Source of the DNA: Variovorax atrisoli 110B
GTDB taxonomy: Bacteria > Pseudomonadota > Gammaproteobacteria > Burkholderiales > Burkholderiaceae_C
Assembly (NCBI RefSeq): GCF_000382045.1
Contig: NZ_KB907459.1
Span: 124,001-188,000 of the forward strand
Direction of reading: 5' to 3'
Length of the DNA: 64,000 nt
Of this stretch, positions 8,515 through 16,292 are shown in pieces. Made by a program: the position numbers and the translations under genes. The notes beneath the pieces are model-generated. The model was given only the letters and a program-made list of their open reading frames with translations, was not told where the DNA came from and searched no databases. Position 1 is the first letter of the stretch. Every line of letters starts with the position of its first letter.

Positions 8515-9156
8515 TCATTCCAGGCTCAGATCGAGCACGCCGCGCGTGCCCGGTCGGGAAAGCAGTTCGGAGTACCAGCGCTCCACGTTCGGCCAGCTCG
8601 GCCGGCGGTATTCGGCGGCGGGCAGGCCGAACCAGCGGTGCGCTTCGCAGCCCACCGGGATGTCGGCCATGGTGAAGCGCTGGCCGGCCATGTAGGGCTG
8701 GCGCGCGAGGTGCGCGTCGAGCATCGCGAACAGCGCTTCGCTGTCGCGCACCGAGGCATCGATGAGCGCGGGCTGGCGCTCCGAGGGCGGCGTGCGCACC
8801 CACTGGACGAAGGCGTCGCGGCTCGCGCGGTTGAGCGTGGTCTGCTGCCAGTCCATCCAGCGCTCGGCGTCGAAGCGCGCGGGCAGCTCGGCCGGATAGA
8901 GGTTGCCGTGCGAATGCTTCGCGCAGAGGTAGCGCACGATCACGTTCGACTCCCACAGCGTGACGCGCTCGGCGCCCTCGCCGTCGTCGATGGCGGGCAC
9001 CATGGCGTTCGGATTGATCGCGAGGTATTCCGGCGTCTGCACCACGCCGAACCTGCCGCCGGCCTCGGTGCGCTGGAAGTCGAGCCCGAGCTCCTGCGCG
9101 CACCACACCACCTTGCGGACGTTGATCGAGCTGATGCGGCCCCAGATGTTGAGCAT
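8515..9156 (-). CDS. Glutathione S-transferase family protein
   Basis: A 213-residue cytosolic GST. It has an N-terminal thioredoxin-like domain (residues 1-80) that starts MLNIWGRISSINVRKVVW, with the Ser/Asn at 10-12 placed where the catalytic residue sits. The cis-Pro region is NAMVPAID and the glutathione-binding LWESNVIVRYL follows. The all-helical C-terminal domain contains FTMADIPVG, the conserved N-capping motif. It follows a second PhzF gene and precedes the dispersed repeat. The substrate is unknown. Confidence 0.9.
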   Translation of the reverse strand: MLNIWGRISSINVRKVVWCAQELGLDFQRTEAGGRFGVVQTPEYLAINPNAMVPAIDDGEGAERVTLWESNVIVRYLCAKHSHGNLYPAELPARFDAERWMDWQQTTLNRASRDAFVQWVRTPPSERQPALIDASVRDSEALFAMLDAHLARQPYMAGQRFTMADIPVGCEAHRWFGLPAAEYRRPSWPNVERWYSELLSRPGTRGVLDLSLE

Positions 9157-9195
9157 GTTTGGTCTCTTTCTTTCTCTTCTCGATTCTTCGGTTGT

Positions 9196-10032
9196 TCAGT
9201 CCCGCATGACGCGCGCCGTGCCCGACACGCGGATCGAGCTGCCCGGCGCGGGCGAAATGTTGGCGTGCAGGCGCGACAGCATGCCCATGTCCTCGCCCTG
9301 CACCACGTCGATGGCGCCGCCGTGCGGCCAGCCGATGTCGCGCAGGTAGCCGGCCAGCGCGGCCGTGGCGGCGCCGGTGGCGGGGTCTTCGTACACGCCG
9401 CCGGACGCGAAGGGGTTGCGCGTGTGCAGCCGCTGCGCGGTCTCGGCGAAGACCAGCACGATGGTCGTGAGCCCGGCGCGAGCCATCAGCGCGCGGCCGG
9501 CCTCCAGCTCGTAGTGCATCGCCGACAGCGCCGCGCGGCTTGCTAGGGCCAGCACCAGATGGTCGGCACCCGCATGGGCGACGGCCGGCGGGATGCGCGG
9601 ATCGAGGTCCTGCGGCGAATAGCCGAACAGGGCGAGCGCCTCGGACAGCAACCCGGGCGACGCAGCGGCGCTGCGCGTGGGTGGCGACTGCAGCGCAGCC
9701 TCGACCACGCTGCCGTTGCGCCGGCCTTCCACGGTGATCCGTGCCTGGTTGAGCACCAGCGGGAACACGCCGTCGCCTTGCCGCATCGCCAGCGTGGCGC
9801 CCAGCGCGATCGTCGCGTGGCCGCAGAAGGGCACTTCGGATTGCGGCGCGAAGTAGCGCACGCGCCAGCCGCCGCCGTCGGCCGGAGCGGCGAACGCGGT
9901 TTCAGAAAAGCCGACTTCCGCCGCAATGTGCTGCATTTGTGCAGCAGGCGGCAGCGCATCGGCGATGACGACGCCGGCTGGGTTGCCGCCCGTCTCTCCA
10001 TCGGAGAAGGCTGCGATCTTCAGGACATTCAT
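9196..10032 (-). CDS. PhzF-family isomerase-like protein (second copy)
   Basis: A 278-residue PhzF homologue, clearly different from the 7458-8381 product and shorter. It has AAFSDGETGGNPAGVVI at the N-terminus, VGFSETAFAAP, the conserved SEVPFCGHATIALGATLA near residue 70, and YEDPATGAATAALAGYL near the C-terminus. The function is unknown beyond the fold. It lies 12 bases downstream of a LysE-type exporter gene, so the pair should be on one transcript. Confidence 0.87.
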   Translation of the reverse strand: MNVLKIAAFSDGETGGNPAGVVIADALPPAAQMQHIAAEVGFSETAFAAPADGGGWRVRYFAPQSEVPFCGHATIALGATLAMRQGDGVFPLVLNQARITVEGRRNGSVVEAALQSPPTRSAAASPGLLSEALALFGYSPQDLDPRIPPAVAHAGADHLVLALASRAALSAMHYELEAGRALMARAGLTTIVLVFAETAQRLHTRNPFASGGVYEDPATGAATAALAGYLRDIGWPHGGAIDVVQGEDMGMLSRLHANISPAPGSSIRVSGTARVMRD

Positions 10033-10044
10033 GAGAAGGCCTCT

Positions 10045-10680
10045 TCAGCGGGGCGAGGGGCGGTCGAGGAACAGCAGGCGCACGGCCAGCCCCAGCATCA
10101 CGGCCGCGAGCAGGCCGCTCTGGAAGCGCGCCGCGCCGGGGCGACTGTGCAGCCAGCGTCCGATTTGGCCGCTGCACGCGCCCAGCAGCGTGTTGAAGGC
10201 CAGCGCCGCCATCGACAGCACCACGCCCAGCTGCACCAGCTGCAGCGGCACGCTGCCGCGCGAGGGGTCGACGAACTGCGGCAGGAACACCATGAAGAAC
10301 AGCAGCGCCTTCGGATTGACGAGGTTGTTCAGCAGCGCCATTCGCACGATGCGGCCGAAGCCGGCGGGCTGCGCCTGCGCCCCCATGCGAAGGCCGCCGC
10401 TGCGCAGCGCCTGCACCGCGAGCCACACCAGGTACAGCGCGCCCGCATAGCGCAGCACGTCGAACGACGGCGGCCAGGCGGCCACCAGCGCGGTGACGCC
10501 GGTGGCGGCGAAGAGCGTGTGCACCAGGTCGGCCGCCGAGATGCCGATGGCCGCCGCGAAACCGCCGCGCGGACCATGGGCCACGCCGTGCGAGAGCACG
10601 AAAGCCATGTTCGGGCCCGGCGACAGGAACAGCGCCAGTACCGCGAGCAGGAAGAGCGAGAGCGTCGCGAGACCGATCAC
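10045..10680 (-). CDS. LysE/RhtB-family amino-acid exporter (second copy)
   Basis: A 211-residue inner-membrane exporter. It carries LSPGPNMAFVLSHGVAHGPRGG (family signature, residues about 19-40), then NNLVNPKALLFFMVFLPQFV around residue 120, and about six hydrophobic helices. It sits between a PLP aminotransferase gene (22 bases upstream) and the second phzF-like gene. That context suggests export of an amino acid or a derivative handled by the neighbouring PLP enzymes. Confidence 0.88.
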   Translation of the reverse strand: MIGLATLSLFLLAVLALFLSPGPNMAFVLSHGVAHGPRGGFAAAIGISAADLVHTLFAATGVTALVAAWPPSFDVLRYAGALYLVWLAVQALRSGGLRMGAQAQPAGFGRIVRMALLNNLVNPKALLFFMVFLPQFVDPSRGSVPLQLVQLGVVLSMAALAFNTLLGACSGQIGRWLHSRPGAARFQSGLLAAVMLGLAVRLLFLDRPSPR

Positions 10681-10702
10681 GGGTGGCTCCTGGGTCGTGG
10701 TA

Positions 10703-11905
10703 TCAGGCCTGCGCCACGGCCGGCGTCTTCTCGCCGAGCAGCGCCAGTTCCTCGCGCAGCGTCTGCGCGAGCGCGGCGATGGCGGTGTCGATCTCGTCGA
10801 CGCTGGCCGTCACGAACGACAGGCGCAGCGTGCGCGGATCGCCTTCGCCGGCGTAGAAGGGCGCGCCGGGCACGAAGGCCACGTTGCGCTCCACCGCCTT
10901 GGGCAGCAGCTTCACGGTGTCCACGCCCTCGGGCAGGCGGGCCCACAGGAACATGCCGCCCTTGGGCGCGTTGAACTTCACGTCCAGCCCCTTCATCTCG
11001 CGGGTGAGCGCGGCCATCATCGCGTCGCGCTGGCGCTTGTAGAGGGCGCGGATGGTGGGCACGTGGGTGTCGAGGAACTTGTCCTTCATCACCGCCGAGA
11101 CCATGCGCTGCGTGAAGATCGGCGTGTGCAGGTCGACGGCCTGCTTGGCCTGCAGCAGCTTCGGGTAGATCGACTTGGGCGCCACCAGGAAGCCCAGGCG
11201 CAGCCCGGGGGCCAGCACCTTCGAGAACGAGCCCAGGTAGATCACGCCCTCGGGGTTGCGCGCGGCCAGCGGCAGCGGGGGAGCTTCGTCGAACCAGAGT
11301 TCGCCATAGGGGTTGTCCTCCACGATGGGCAGGCCCGCGGCGGCAGCGGCGGCCGAGACGGCGGCGCGGCGCTCTTCCGTCATGGTGCGGCCGGTGGGGT
11401 TCTGGAAGTTGGGCAGCAGGTAGATGAAGCGCGCGTCCTTCGCCTTCTGCACGAGGTCGTCGACGATCACGCCGTCGTCGTCGCTGGCCACGCCCACCGG
11501 GTGCGGCTCCATCGGGCCGAAGGCCTGCAGCGCGCCGAGGTAGGTGGGCGTCTCCACCAGCACCTTGCTGCCCGGATCGATCAGCACCTTGGCCACGAGG
11601 TCGAGGCCCTGCTGCGAGCCGGTGGTGATGAGCACCTGCGAGGCGTCGACGTCCCACGGCAACATGTCGGCCACCGCCTGGCGCAGCGGCGCGTAGCCTT
11701 CGCTGGCCGCGTACTGCAGCGCGGCCTGGCCGTCGTTGTGCAGCACCTCGGCACAGGCGTCGGCGAAAGCCTGGATCGGGAAGGTCTTGGGCGAGGGCAG
11801 GCCGCCGGCCAGGCTGATGATGCCGGGGCGCTCTGTGACCTTGAGGATTTCACGCAGCACCGAGGGATTCATCTTGGCGGCGCGGGCGGCGAGTTTCCAG
11901 TTCAT
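10703..11905 (-). CDS. PLP-dependent aminotransferase (2-aminoadipate / MocR-like class I type)
   Basis: A 400-residue fold-type I aminotransferase of the LysN/2-aminoadipate group, which also resembles the enzyme half of MocR regulators. The start is ISLAGGLPSPKTFP. NPTG is at 169-172, the PLP-ring aspartate is in EDNPYGEL (about residue 197), and the PLP lysine is Lys229 in GSFSKVLAPGLRLGF. These proteins transfer amino groups from aromatic, branched or aminoadipate substrates to 2-oxoglutarate. There is no N-terminal helix-turn-helix, so it is an enzyme and not a regulator. The LysE-type gene follows by 22 bases. Confidence 0.88.
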   Translation of the reverse strand: MNWKLAARAAKMNPSVLREILKVTERPGIISLAGGLPSPKTFPIQAFADACAEVLHNDGQAALQYAASEGYAPLRQAVADMLPWDVDASQVLITTGSQQGLDLVAKVLIDPGSKVLVETPTYLGALQAFGPMEPHPVGVASDDDGVIVDDLVQKAKDARFIYLLPNFQNPTGRTMTEERRAAVSAAAAAAGLPIVEDNPYGELWFDEAPPLPLAARNPEGVIYLGSFSKVLAPGLRLGFLVAPKSIYPKLLQAKQAVDLHTPIFTQRMVSAVMKDKFLDTHVPTIRALYKRQRDAMMAALTREMKGLDVKFNAPKGGMFLWARLPEGVDTVKLLPKAVERNVAFVPGAPFYAGEGDPRTLRLSFVTASVDEIDTAIAALAQTLREELALLGEKTPAVAQA

Positions 11906-11966
11906 GGCTTTCTTCTTTCAGGCGGTGAGGTGAGATTCGGATGTTCGGGGGCGCGCACGGCGCGGG

Positions 11967-12923
11967 TCAATCACGGTACACGACATGGGCTCGCTTGTCG
12001 TGCCGGCCCCGGGCGGGTGCCGGCGCGGGCTGCGACAGCTGCTTGCCGATGACCACCGTGGCCACCACGGCCGCGGCGAAGGCCAGCGTGACCACGTCCA
12101 GCGGCTCGCCCAGGATCGGGATCGAGGCCAGGATCGACAGGAAGGGCTGCAGCAGCTGCGTCTGGCTCACGCGCAGCGCGCCACCCAGGGCCAGGCCGCG
12201 GTACCAGGCGAAGAAGCCGATCCACATCGAGAACATGCCGACGTAGACGAAGCCCAGCCAGGAGGTGGTGGCGATCGGCTGCGTGGGCCACAGCGCGAGC
12301 GTGGCCGGCAGCGTGACGGGCAGCGCCATCACGCACACCCAGCAGATCACGCGCTCGGCGCCCAGCGAGGGCGTGACCTGCGCGCCGTAGATGTAGCCCA
12401 GCGAGGCGGCGACGACCGCGCCCACCAGCAGGAGGTCGGCCCATTCGAAGCCGAAGCCATGTCCGCCCTGGCTCGCGCGCAGCACCGAGAACACCACCAC
12501 CAGCAGGCTGCCCGCGATGGCGCAGAGCCAGAAACCCAGCCGCGCGCGCTGGTGCAGCACCCAGGCCGCGACGGCGGCCGTGACCAGCGGCAGCAGGGCG
12601 GTCACCACCGCCGCATGGCTGGCCGTGACCACGCGCAGTGCGTAGGCCAGCAGCAGCGGGTAGCCGATGACGTTGCCCAGCACCGCCATGCCCAGCGGCT
12701 TCCACTGGTGCAGAGCTGGGCGCGGCGAGCGCGTGACCAGCAGGAAAACGGCCGACAGCACGCCCGCCAGCGCGGCGCGGCCGAGCGTCACGAACCACGG
12801 CGACAGCTGCGGCGCGTCCTGCGAGCCGGTGGCCAGGCGCGTCATCGGCAGCGTGATGGCGAACATCGCCACCCCCACCACGCCCAGCCACATGCCGAGA
12901 GTTTCGTCCTTGATGTTCTTCAT
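11967..12923 (-). CDS. EamA/DMT-family transporter
   Basis: A 318-residue inner-membrane drug/metabolite transporter with ten predicted hydrophobic segments in two EamA repeats (residues about 10-150 and 165-300). MRLATGSQ in the N-terminal half and WIGFFAWYRGLALGGALRVSQTQLLQPFLSILASI in the second repeat are typical. The ATG at 12923 has GGGGAGG eight bases upstream, so the longer open frame is not used. It follows the aminotransferase block and may export a related metabolite. Confidence 0.86.
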   Translation of the reverse strand: MKNIKDETLGMWLGVVGVAMFAITLPMTRLATGSQDAPQLSPWFVTLGRAALAGVLSAVFLLVTRSPRPALHQWKPLGMAVLGNVIGYPLLLAYALRVVTASHAAVVTALLPLVTAAVAAWVLHQRARLGFWLCAIAGSLLVVVFSVLRASQGGHGFGFEWADLLLVGAVVAASLGYIYGAQVTPSLGAERVICWVCVMALPVTLPATLALWPTQPIATTSWLGFVYVGMFSMWIGFFAWYRGLALGGALRVSQTQLLQPFLSILASIPILGEPLDVVTLAFAAAVVATVVIGKQLSQPAPAPARGRHDKRAHVVYRD

Positions 12924-12970
12924 GTCGGCGACCTCCCCGAGAAAGGTGCCGCTGAAACCGGGCGGTGCGC

Positions 12971-13067
12971 CGTCGGGGAATACCGCGGAACCGGCTCGGC
13001 CGGGCCGCTGGTATTGCCCCCTGCAAGAGGGGTGGCGAAGCGACACGAAGTGCGCGAAGCCTGGGGG
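12971..13067 (-). repeat. Stop-codon-anchored dispersed repeat, copy B
   Basis: On the minus strand it starts with CCCCCAGGCTTCGCGCACTT, ten bases after the stop of the third LysE-type gene. It continues through a CTTGCAGGGGG hairpin and a CCCGGCCGAGCCGG hairpin to a GGTATTCCCCGAC tail that pairs with GGCAATACC. The change from GGTGTT/AACACC in copies A and C to GGTATT/AATACC here is compensatory, which suggests the stem is under selection. Confidence 0.85.
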
Positions 13068-13077
13068 TGAGCCGATC

Positions 13078-13677
13078 TCATACGCCCGCCATCCACCAGG
13101 CGGTGAGCACGAGCACGAGTCCCATTGCGCGGTTGAACCACAGCAGCCGCGAGCCCTTGGCCAGCCAGTCGCGCAGCATGGCGCCGACCAGCGCATAGGC
13201 GAAGTTGCTGACGAAGGCATAGGCCAGCATCACCGGCGCCACGATCGCGAAGCGGTGCAGCGCGTCGGGCTGCCCGGCGATCCAGCCCGCCACCAGCGTG
13301 AGCGCCAGCAGCCAGGCCTTGATGTTCACAAACTGCAGCATCACGCCCTGCCCGAAGCCCACCGACAGGCTCTTGCCGTCGGCCTTGCCGAGCGTCGCGC
13401 TGCCGCTGAGCTTGTACGCCAGCCACAGCAGATAGCCGATGCCCAGCGCCTTGATGGCCAGCCGCAGCGAAGGCACCGCCACCACCAACGCGCCGATGCC
13501 GGCTGCGCACAGCGCCAGCAGCAGCGTCCAGCCCACCGGCACCGCGACCACGAAGCGCATGGCGCGCGGCAGGCCGCCGTTGGCCGCCAGGGCGGTGGAG
13601 AGCGTGGTGTTGGGGCCGGGCGAGAAGCTCATCGCCGTGGCCAGCACCAGCAGCGCGGTGAATTCTTGCCAGTTCAT
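13078..13677 (-). CDS. LysE/RhtB-family amino-acid exporter (third copy, MocR-linked)
   Basis: A 199-residue inner-membrane exporter beginning MNWQEFTALLVLATAMSFSPGPNTTLSTALAANGG, with the family signature at residues 18-35 and six hydrophobic stretches. It is divergent from a MocR-type regulator gene across a 122-base gap that carries an inverted repeat. Exporters of this family are commonly controlled by an adjacent MocR protein, so this gene is the most likely direct target. An open frame runs further upstream, through the operator. I chose the ATG at 13677 because it matches family starts. Confidence 0.87.
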   Translation of the reverse strand: MNWQEFTALLVLATAMSFSPGPNTTLSTALAANGGLPRAMRFVVAVPVGWTLLLALCAAGIGALVVAVPSLRLAIKALGIGYLLWLAYKLSGSATLGKADGKSLSVGFGQGVMLQFVNIKAWLLALTLVAGWIAGQPDALHRFAIVAPVMLAYAFVSNFAYALVGAMLRDWLAKGSRLLWFNRAMGLVLVLTAWWMAGV

Positions 13678-13710
13678 GACACACACTCTAAACTTGAGAC
13701 CATTACAGTT

Positions 13711-13749
13711 CCAGTACAGATGATCGAACAATCGGGCAATCTGTATTGG
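13711..13749. promoter_or_regulatory. Inverted-repeat operator for the MocR regulator
   Basis: The arms are CCAGTACAGAT (13711-13721) and ATCTGTATTGG (13739-13749), complementary at 10 of 11 positions with a 17-base spacer. They lie in the middle of the 122-base gap between the divergent lysE-type and mocR-type genes. A further partial half-site, TTACAGTT, precedes the left arm. MocR/GabR-type proteins are known to bind repeated half-sites spaced like this; the assignment is inferred from position. Confidence 0.6.
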
Positions 13750-13799
13750 TCACTCCTTCGACACAGAAGCCAGGAAATCCGGCAGATCCCGGACGACGA

Positions 13800-15239
13800 A
13801 TGCTCACACGCACCTCCACACAGTCGCTGACCGGGCAGCTCGCCGATCGCCTGGCCGAGCGCATCCGCACCCGGCTGCTGCCGCCCGGCGCGCGCCTGCC
13901 CTCGGTGCGCGAGTGCGCGCGGCAGCAGGGCGTGAGCCCCTACACCGTGGTCGCGGCCTACGACCAGCTGCTGGCGCAGGGCCTCGTCGAAGCCCGGCGC
14001 CAGCGCGGCTTCTACGTTCGCGACTCCGCTCCTGCGCAGGACGCCCGCTCGGCGAACGGCGCCGACGGCGCGATGGGCGTGCCCGCAGCGATCGCGGTGC
14101 AGATGATGGCCTCGCGCGTGCCGGCCGACGCCAGCTCGCTGATCCGCAGCATGTTCCACCGCCCGAGCGACAAGCCGCAGCCGGGCATGGGCGTGTTCCC
14201 GCCCGACTGGATGGCGTCGACCTTCATGCCCACGGCAGTGCGGCGCATGACCAATACAGCCGCGCTGCAGGAACTGTCGCTGCAGTACGGCGAGCCGGCC
14301 GGCGACATGAGCCTGCGGCGCAGCCTCTCGCAGAAGCTGGTGGGCATCAACGTGCCGGCCTCGCCCGACCAGATCGTGACCACCGTGGGCGCCACCCACG
14401 CGCTGGACATCGTGAGCCGCACGCTGCTGCGTCCGGGCGATCCGGTGATGGTCGAGGAGCCCGGCTGGGCGCTGGAGTTCGCGCGGCTGGAGGCGCTGGG
14501 CATGCGCATCCTGCCGGTGCCGCGCCGCGCCGACGGGCCCGACCTGGAAGTGATGGCGCAGTACTGCAAGCTGCACAGCCCCAAGCTCTTCGTCAGCGTG
14601 AGCGTGCTGCACAACCCCACCGGCTACAGCCTCACGCCGGGCAGCGCGCACCGGGTGCTCAAGCTGGCCAACGAGCACGGCTTCCACATCGTCGAGGACG
14701 ACACCTACAGCCACCTCGCACCCGAGCACGCCACGCGGCTGAGCGCGCTCGACGGGCTGCAGCGCACCATCTACGTCAGCGGCTTCGCGAAGATCCTCGC
14801 GCCCAACTGGCGCATCGGCTTCCTGGCCGCGCCGCCCGACCTGAAGGAGCAGCTGCTCGAGACCAAGCTGCTGGCCACCCTGACCTCGCCCACGCTGTTC
14901 GAGCGGGCCTTGTCGTGGTGCATCGACCAGGGGCAGCTGCGCCGGCACTCCGAGCGCGTACGCATCCGGCTCGACGGTGCGCGGGGGCGGGCGGTGAAGC
15001 TGGCGATGGCGCACGGCTGCACCTTCGCCTCGGAGCCGGCGGGGCTCTTCGGCTGGGTCGACACCGGCGTGGACACCGACGCGCTCACGCAGCGCATGCT
15101 CGACCAGGGCTACCTGCTGGCGCCCGGATCGCTCTTCCATGCGCGCCGGCCGCCGAGCACCATGATGCGGATCAACTTCGCCACCTCGCAGGACGCGGCC
15201 TTCTGGAAGGTCTTCAGCAAGGTCCGAAGCGAAGTCTGA
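13800..15239 (+). CDS. MocR-type (GntR wHTH plus aminotransferase domain) transcriptional regulator
   Basis: A 479-residue PLP-binding regulator. The GntR winged helix is at residues 8-75 (LPSVRECARQQGVSPYTVVAAYDQL, GFYVRDS wing). A linker and a full class I aminotransferase domain follow, from about residue 110. HNPTG is at 271-275, EDDTYSHL near 299, and the PLP lysine is Lys331 in SGFAKILAPNWRIGF. Such proteins sense an amino acid or vitamin B6 through PLP. I chose the ATG at 13800; a TTG at 13746 would place coding sequence over the operator. It is divergent from the third lysE-type gene, and a decayed repeat follows its stop. Confidence 0.9.
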   Translation: MLTRTSTQSLTGQLADRLAERIRTRLLPPGARLPSVRECARQQGVSPYTVVAAYDQLLAQGLVEARRQRGFYVRDSAPAQDARSANGADGAMGVPAAIAVQMMASRVPADASSLIRSMFHRPSDKPQPGMGVFPPDWMASTFMPTAVRRMTNTAALQELSLQYGEPAGDMSLRRSLSQKLVGINVPASPDQIVTTVGATHALDIVSRTLLRPGDPVMVEEPGWALEFARLEALGMRILPVPRRADGPDLEVMAQYCKLHSPKLFVSVSVLHNPTGYSLTPGSAHRVLKLANEHGFHIVEDDTYSHLAPEHATRLSALDGLQRTIYVSGFAKILAPNWRIGFLAAPPDLKEQLLETKLLATLTSPTLFERALSWCIDQGQLRRHSERVRIRLDGARGRAVKLAMAHGCTFASEPAGLFGWVDTGVDTDALTQRMLDQGYLLAPGSLFHARRPPSTMMRINFATSQDAAFWKVFSKVRSEV

Positions 15240-15248
15240 TCTGGCTCG

Positions 15249-15344
15249 CCACCAGGCGTCGCGCACTTCGCGCCGCGCGCGCCTTTCCTTGCCGGGGGCC
15301 ACTCCGACGGCTCGGCAAAGCCGGTTTCGTGGTGTCCCGCGGAG
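15249..15344 (+). repeat. Stop-codon-anchored dispersed repeat, copy D (diverged)
   Basis: It begins CCACCAGGCGTCGCGCACTT about nine bases after the mocR stop. It keeps the GCGCACTTCG core, a CCTTGCCGGGGGCC segment and the CTCGGCAAAGCCGG hairpin, but it has lost exact pairing of the outer stem. It has the same orientation relative to the upstream gene as the three better copies. Confidence 0.65.
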
Positions 15345-15465
15345 GGGCTTTTGCGTTGGACGGCACGTTGGGAAAAGGCGGCGCGGAAAGGTCAAACGCC
15401 GGAGGCTTGGAGTAAGCTGGCAGCACAAGAAAACCCATACCCAGCACCCCAGGAGACCTCCTCGC

Positions 15466-16248
15466 ATGAGCAACGCCAGCAAGCCCTTCGACTTCAGCCA
15501 GTTCGTTCCCGGATTCGACTTCCTGAAGAACCTCGCCGGTGGCGCTGCCTCGGGCAACGGTTCGGTGCCGGGCATCCCGAGCCTCGCGAGCTGGGTCGCG
15601 CCCACGCTGAGCGTGGAGGAGGTCGACAAGCGCATCCAGGAACTCAAGACGGTGCAGTACTGGCTCGAGCAGAACGGCCATGCGCTGAAGGCCACCATCC
15701 AGGCGCTCGAAGTGCAGAAGATGACGCTTTCGACGCTGCGCGGCATGAACGTGCGCATGGAGGACATCGCCAGCGCGTTCACCCGGCAGGCGACCGCCGC
15801 CGCAGCAGCCGTGGCGCCCGCGGCCGCGGCCTCCAGGGCTGCGCCGGAGCCCGAACCCCAGGAGCCCGAAGAAGTCGAGAACGAAGAAGCGCCCGAGGAG
15901 GAGGCTCAAGAAGCCGCTCCTCCGCCCAGGAAGCCCGCCCGCAAGCCCGCCGCCTCCAAGGCCAAAGCCACGGCGGGCGAGAGCGCAGGCGTGGTCGACC
16001 CGATGCAGTGGTGGGGCTCGCTCACCGAGCAGTTCCAGCAGATCGCCAGCACGGCGCTGCAGGACGCGGCCCAGTTGAAGATGCCGTCCATGGCGCAACC
16101 GCTGGCTGATGCAGTCGGCTCGGTCATGGGCAAGCCGGCGGCGGCCCGCAAGCCGGCCGCCGCGAAGAAGTCTGCGAAGACGACGGCTCCGGCCGCCAAG
16201 AAGAAGACATCCGCCGCCGCGCGCAAGCGAACCTCCGCGCGACGCTGA
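15466..16248 (+). CDS. phaM: PhaM-like polyhydroxyalkanoate granule regulatory protein
   Basis: A 260-residue PhaM-family protein. In Ralstonia-type bacteria PhaM activates PHA synthase and tethers PHA granules to the nucleoid. The N-terminal half starts with PFDFSQFVPGFDFLKNLAGG and continues with the family-typical helical block EEVDKRIQELKTVQYWLEQN (residues about 50-70). The middle is Ala/Pro/Glu-rich and low in complexity. The last 40 residues are a histone-H1-like Lys/Ala/Arg tail (AAAKKSAKTTAPAAKKKTS) suited to non-specific DNA binding. AGGAG lies ten bases upstream of the ATG. It is likely monocistronic or linked to the FIST gene 44 bases downstream. Confidence 0.85.
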   Translation: MSNASKPFDFSQFVPGFDFLKNLAGGAASGNGSVPGIPSLASWVAPTLSVEEVDKRIQELKTVQYWLEQNGHALKATIQALEVQKMTLSTLRGMNVRMEDIASAFTRQATAAAAAVAPAAAASRAAPEPEPQEPEEVENEEAPEEEAQEAAPPPRKPARKPAASKAKATAGESAGVVDPMQWWGSLTEQFQQIASTALQDAAQLKMPSMAQPLADAVGSVMGKPAAARKPAAAKKSAKTTAPAAKKKTSAAARKRTSARR

Positions 16249-16292
16249 CGTCATACACACATCCATTTTTCAAGAACGGGTTGGCACGCATC

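Noticed and set aside
13674..15782. Minus-strand open frame of 702 codons opposite the mocR gene
   Set aside because: The MocR protein has all its motifs on the plus strand; the opposite frame has only low-complexity Arg/Val/His sequence.
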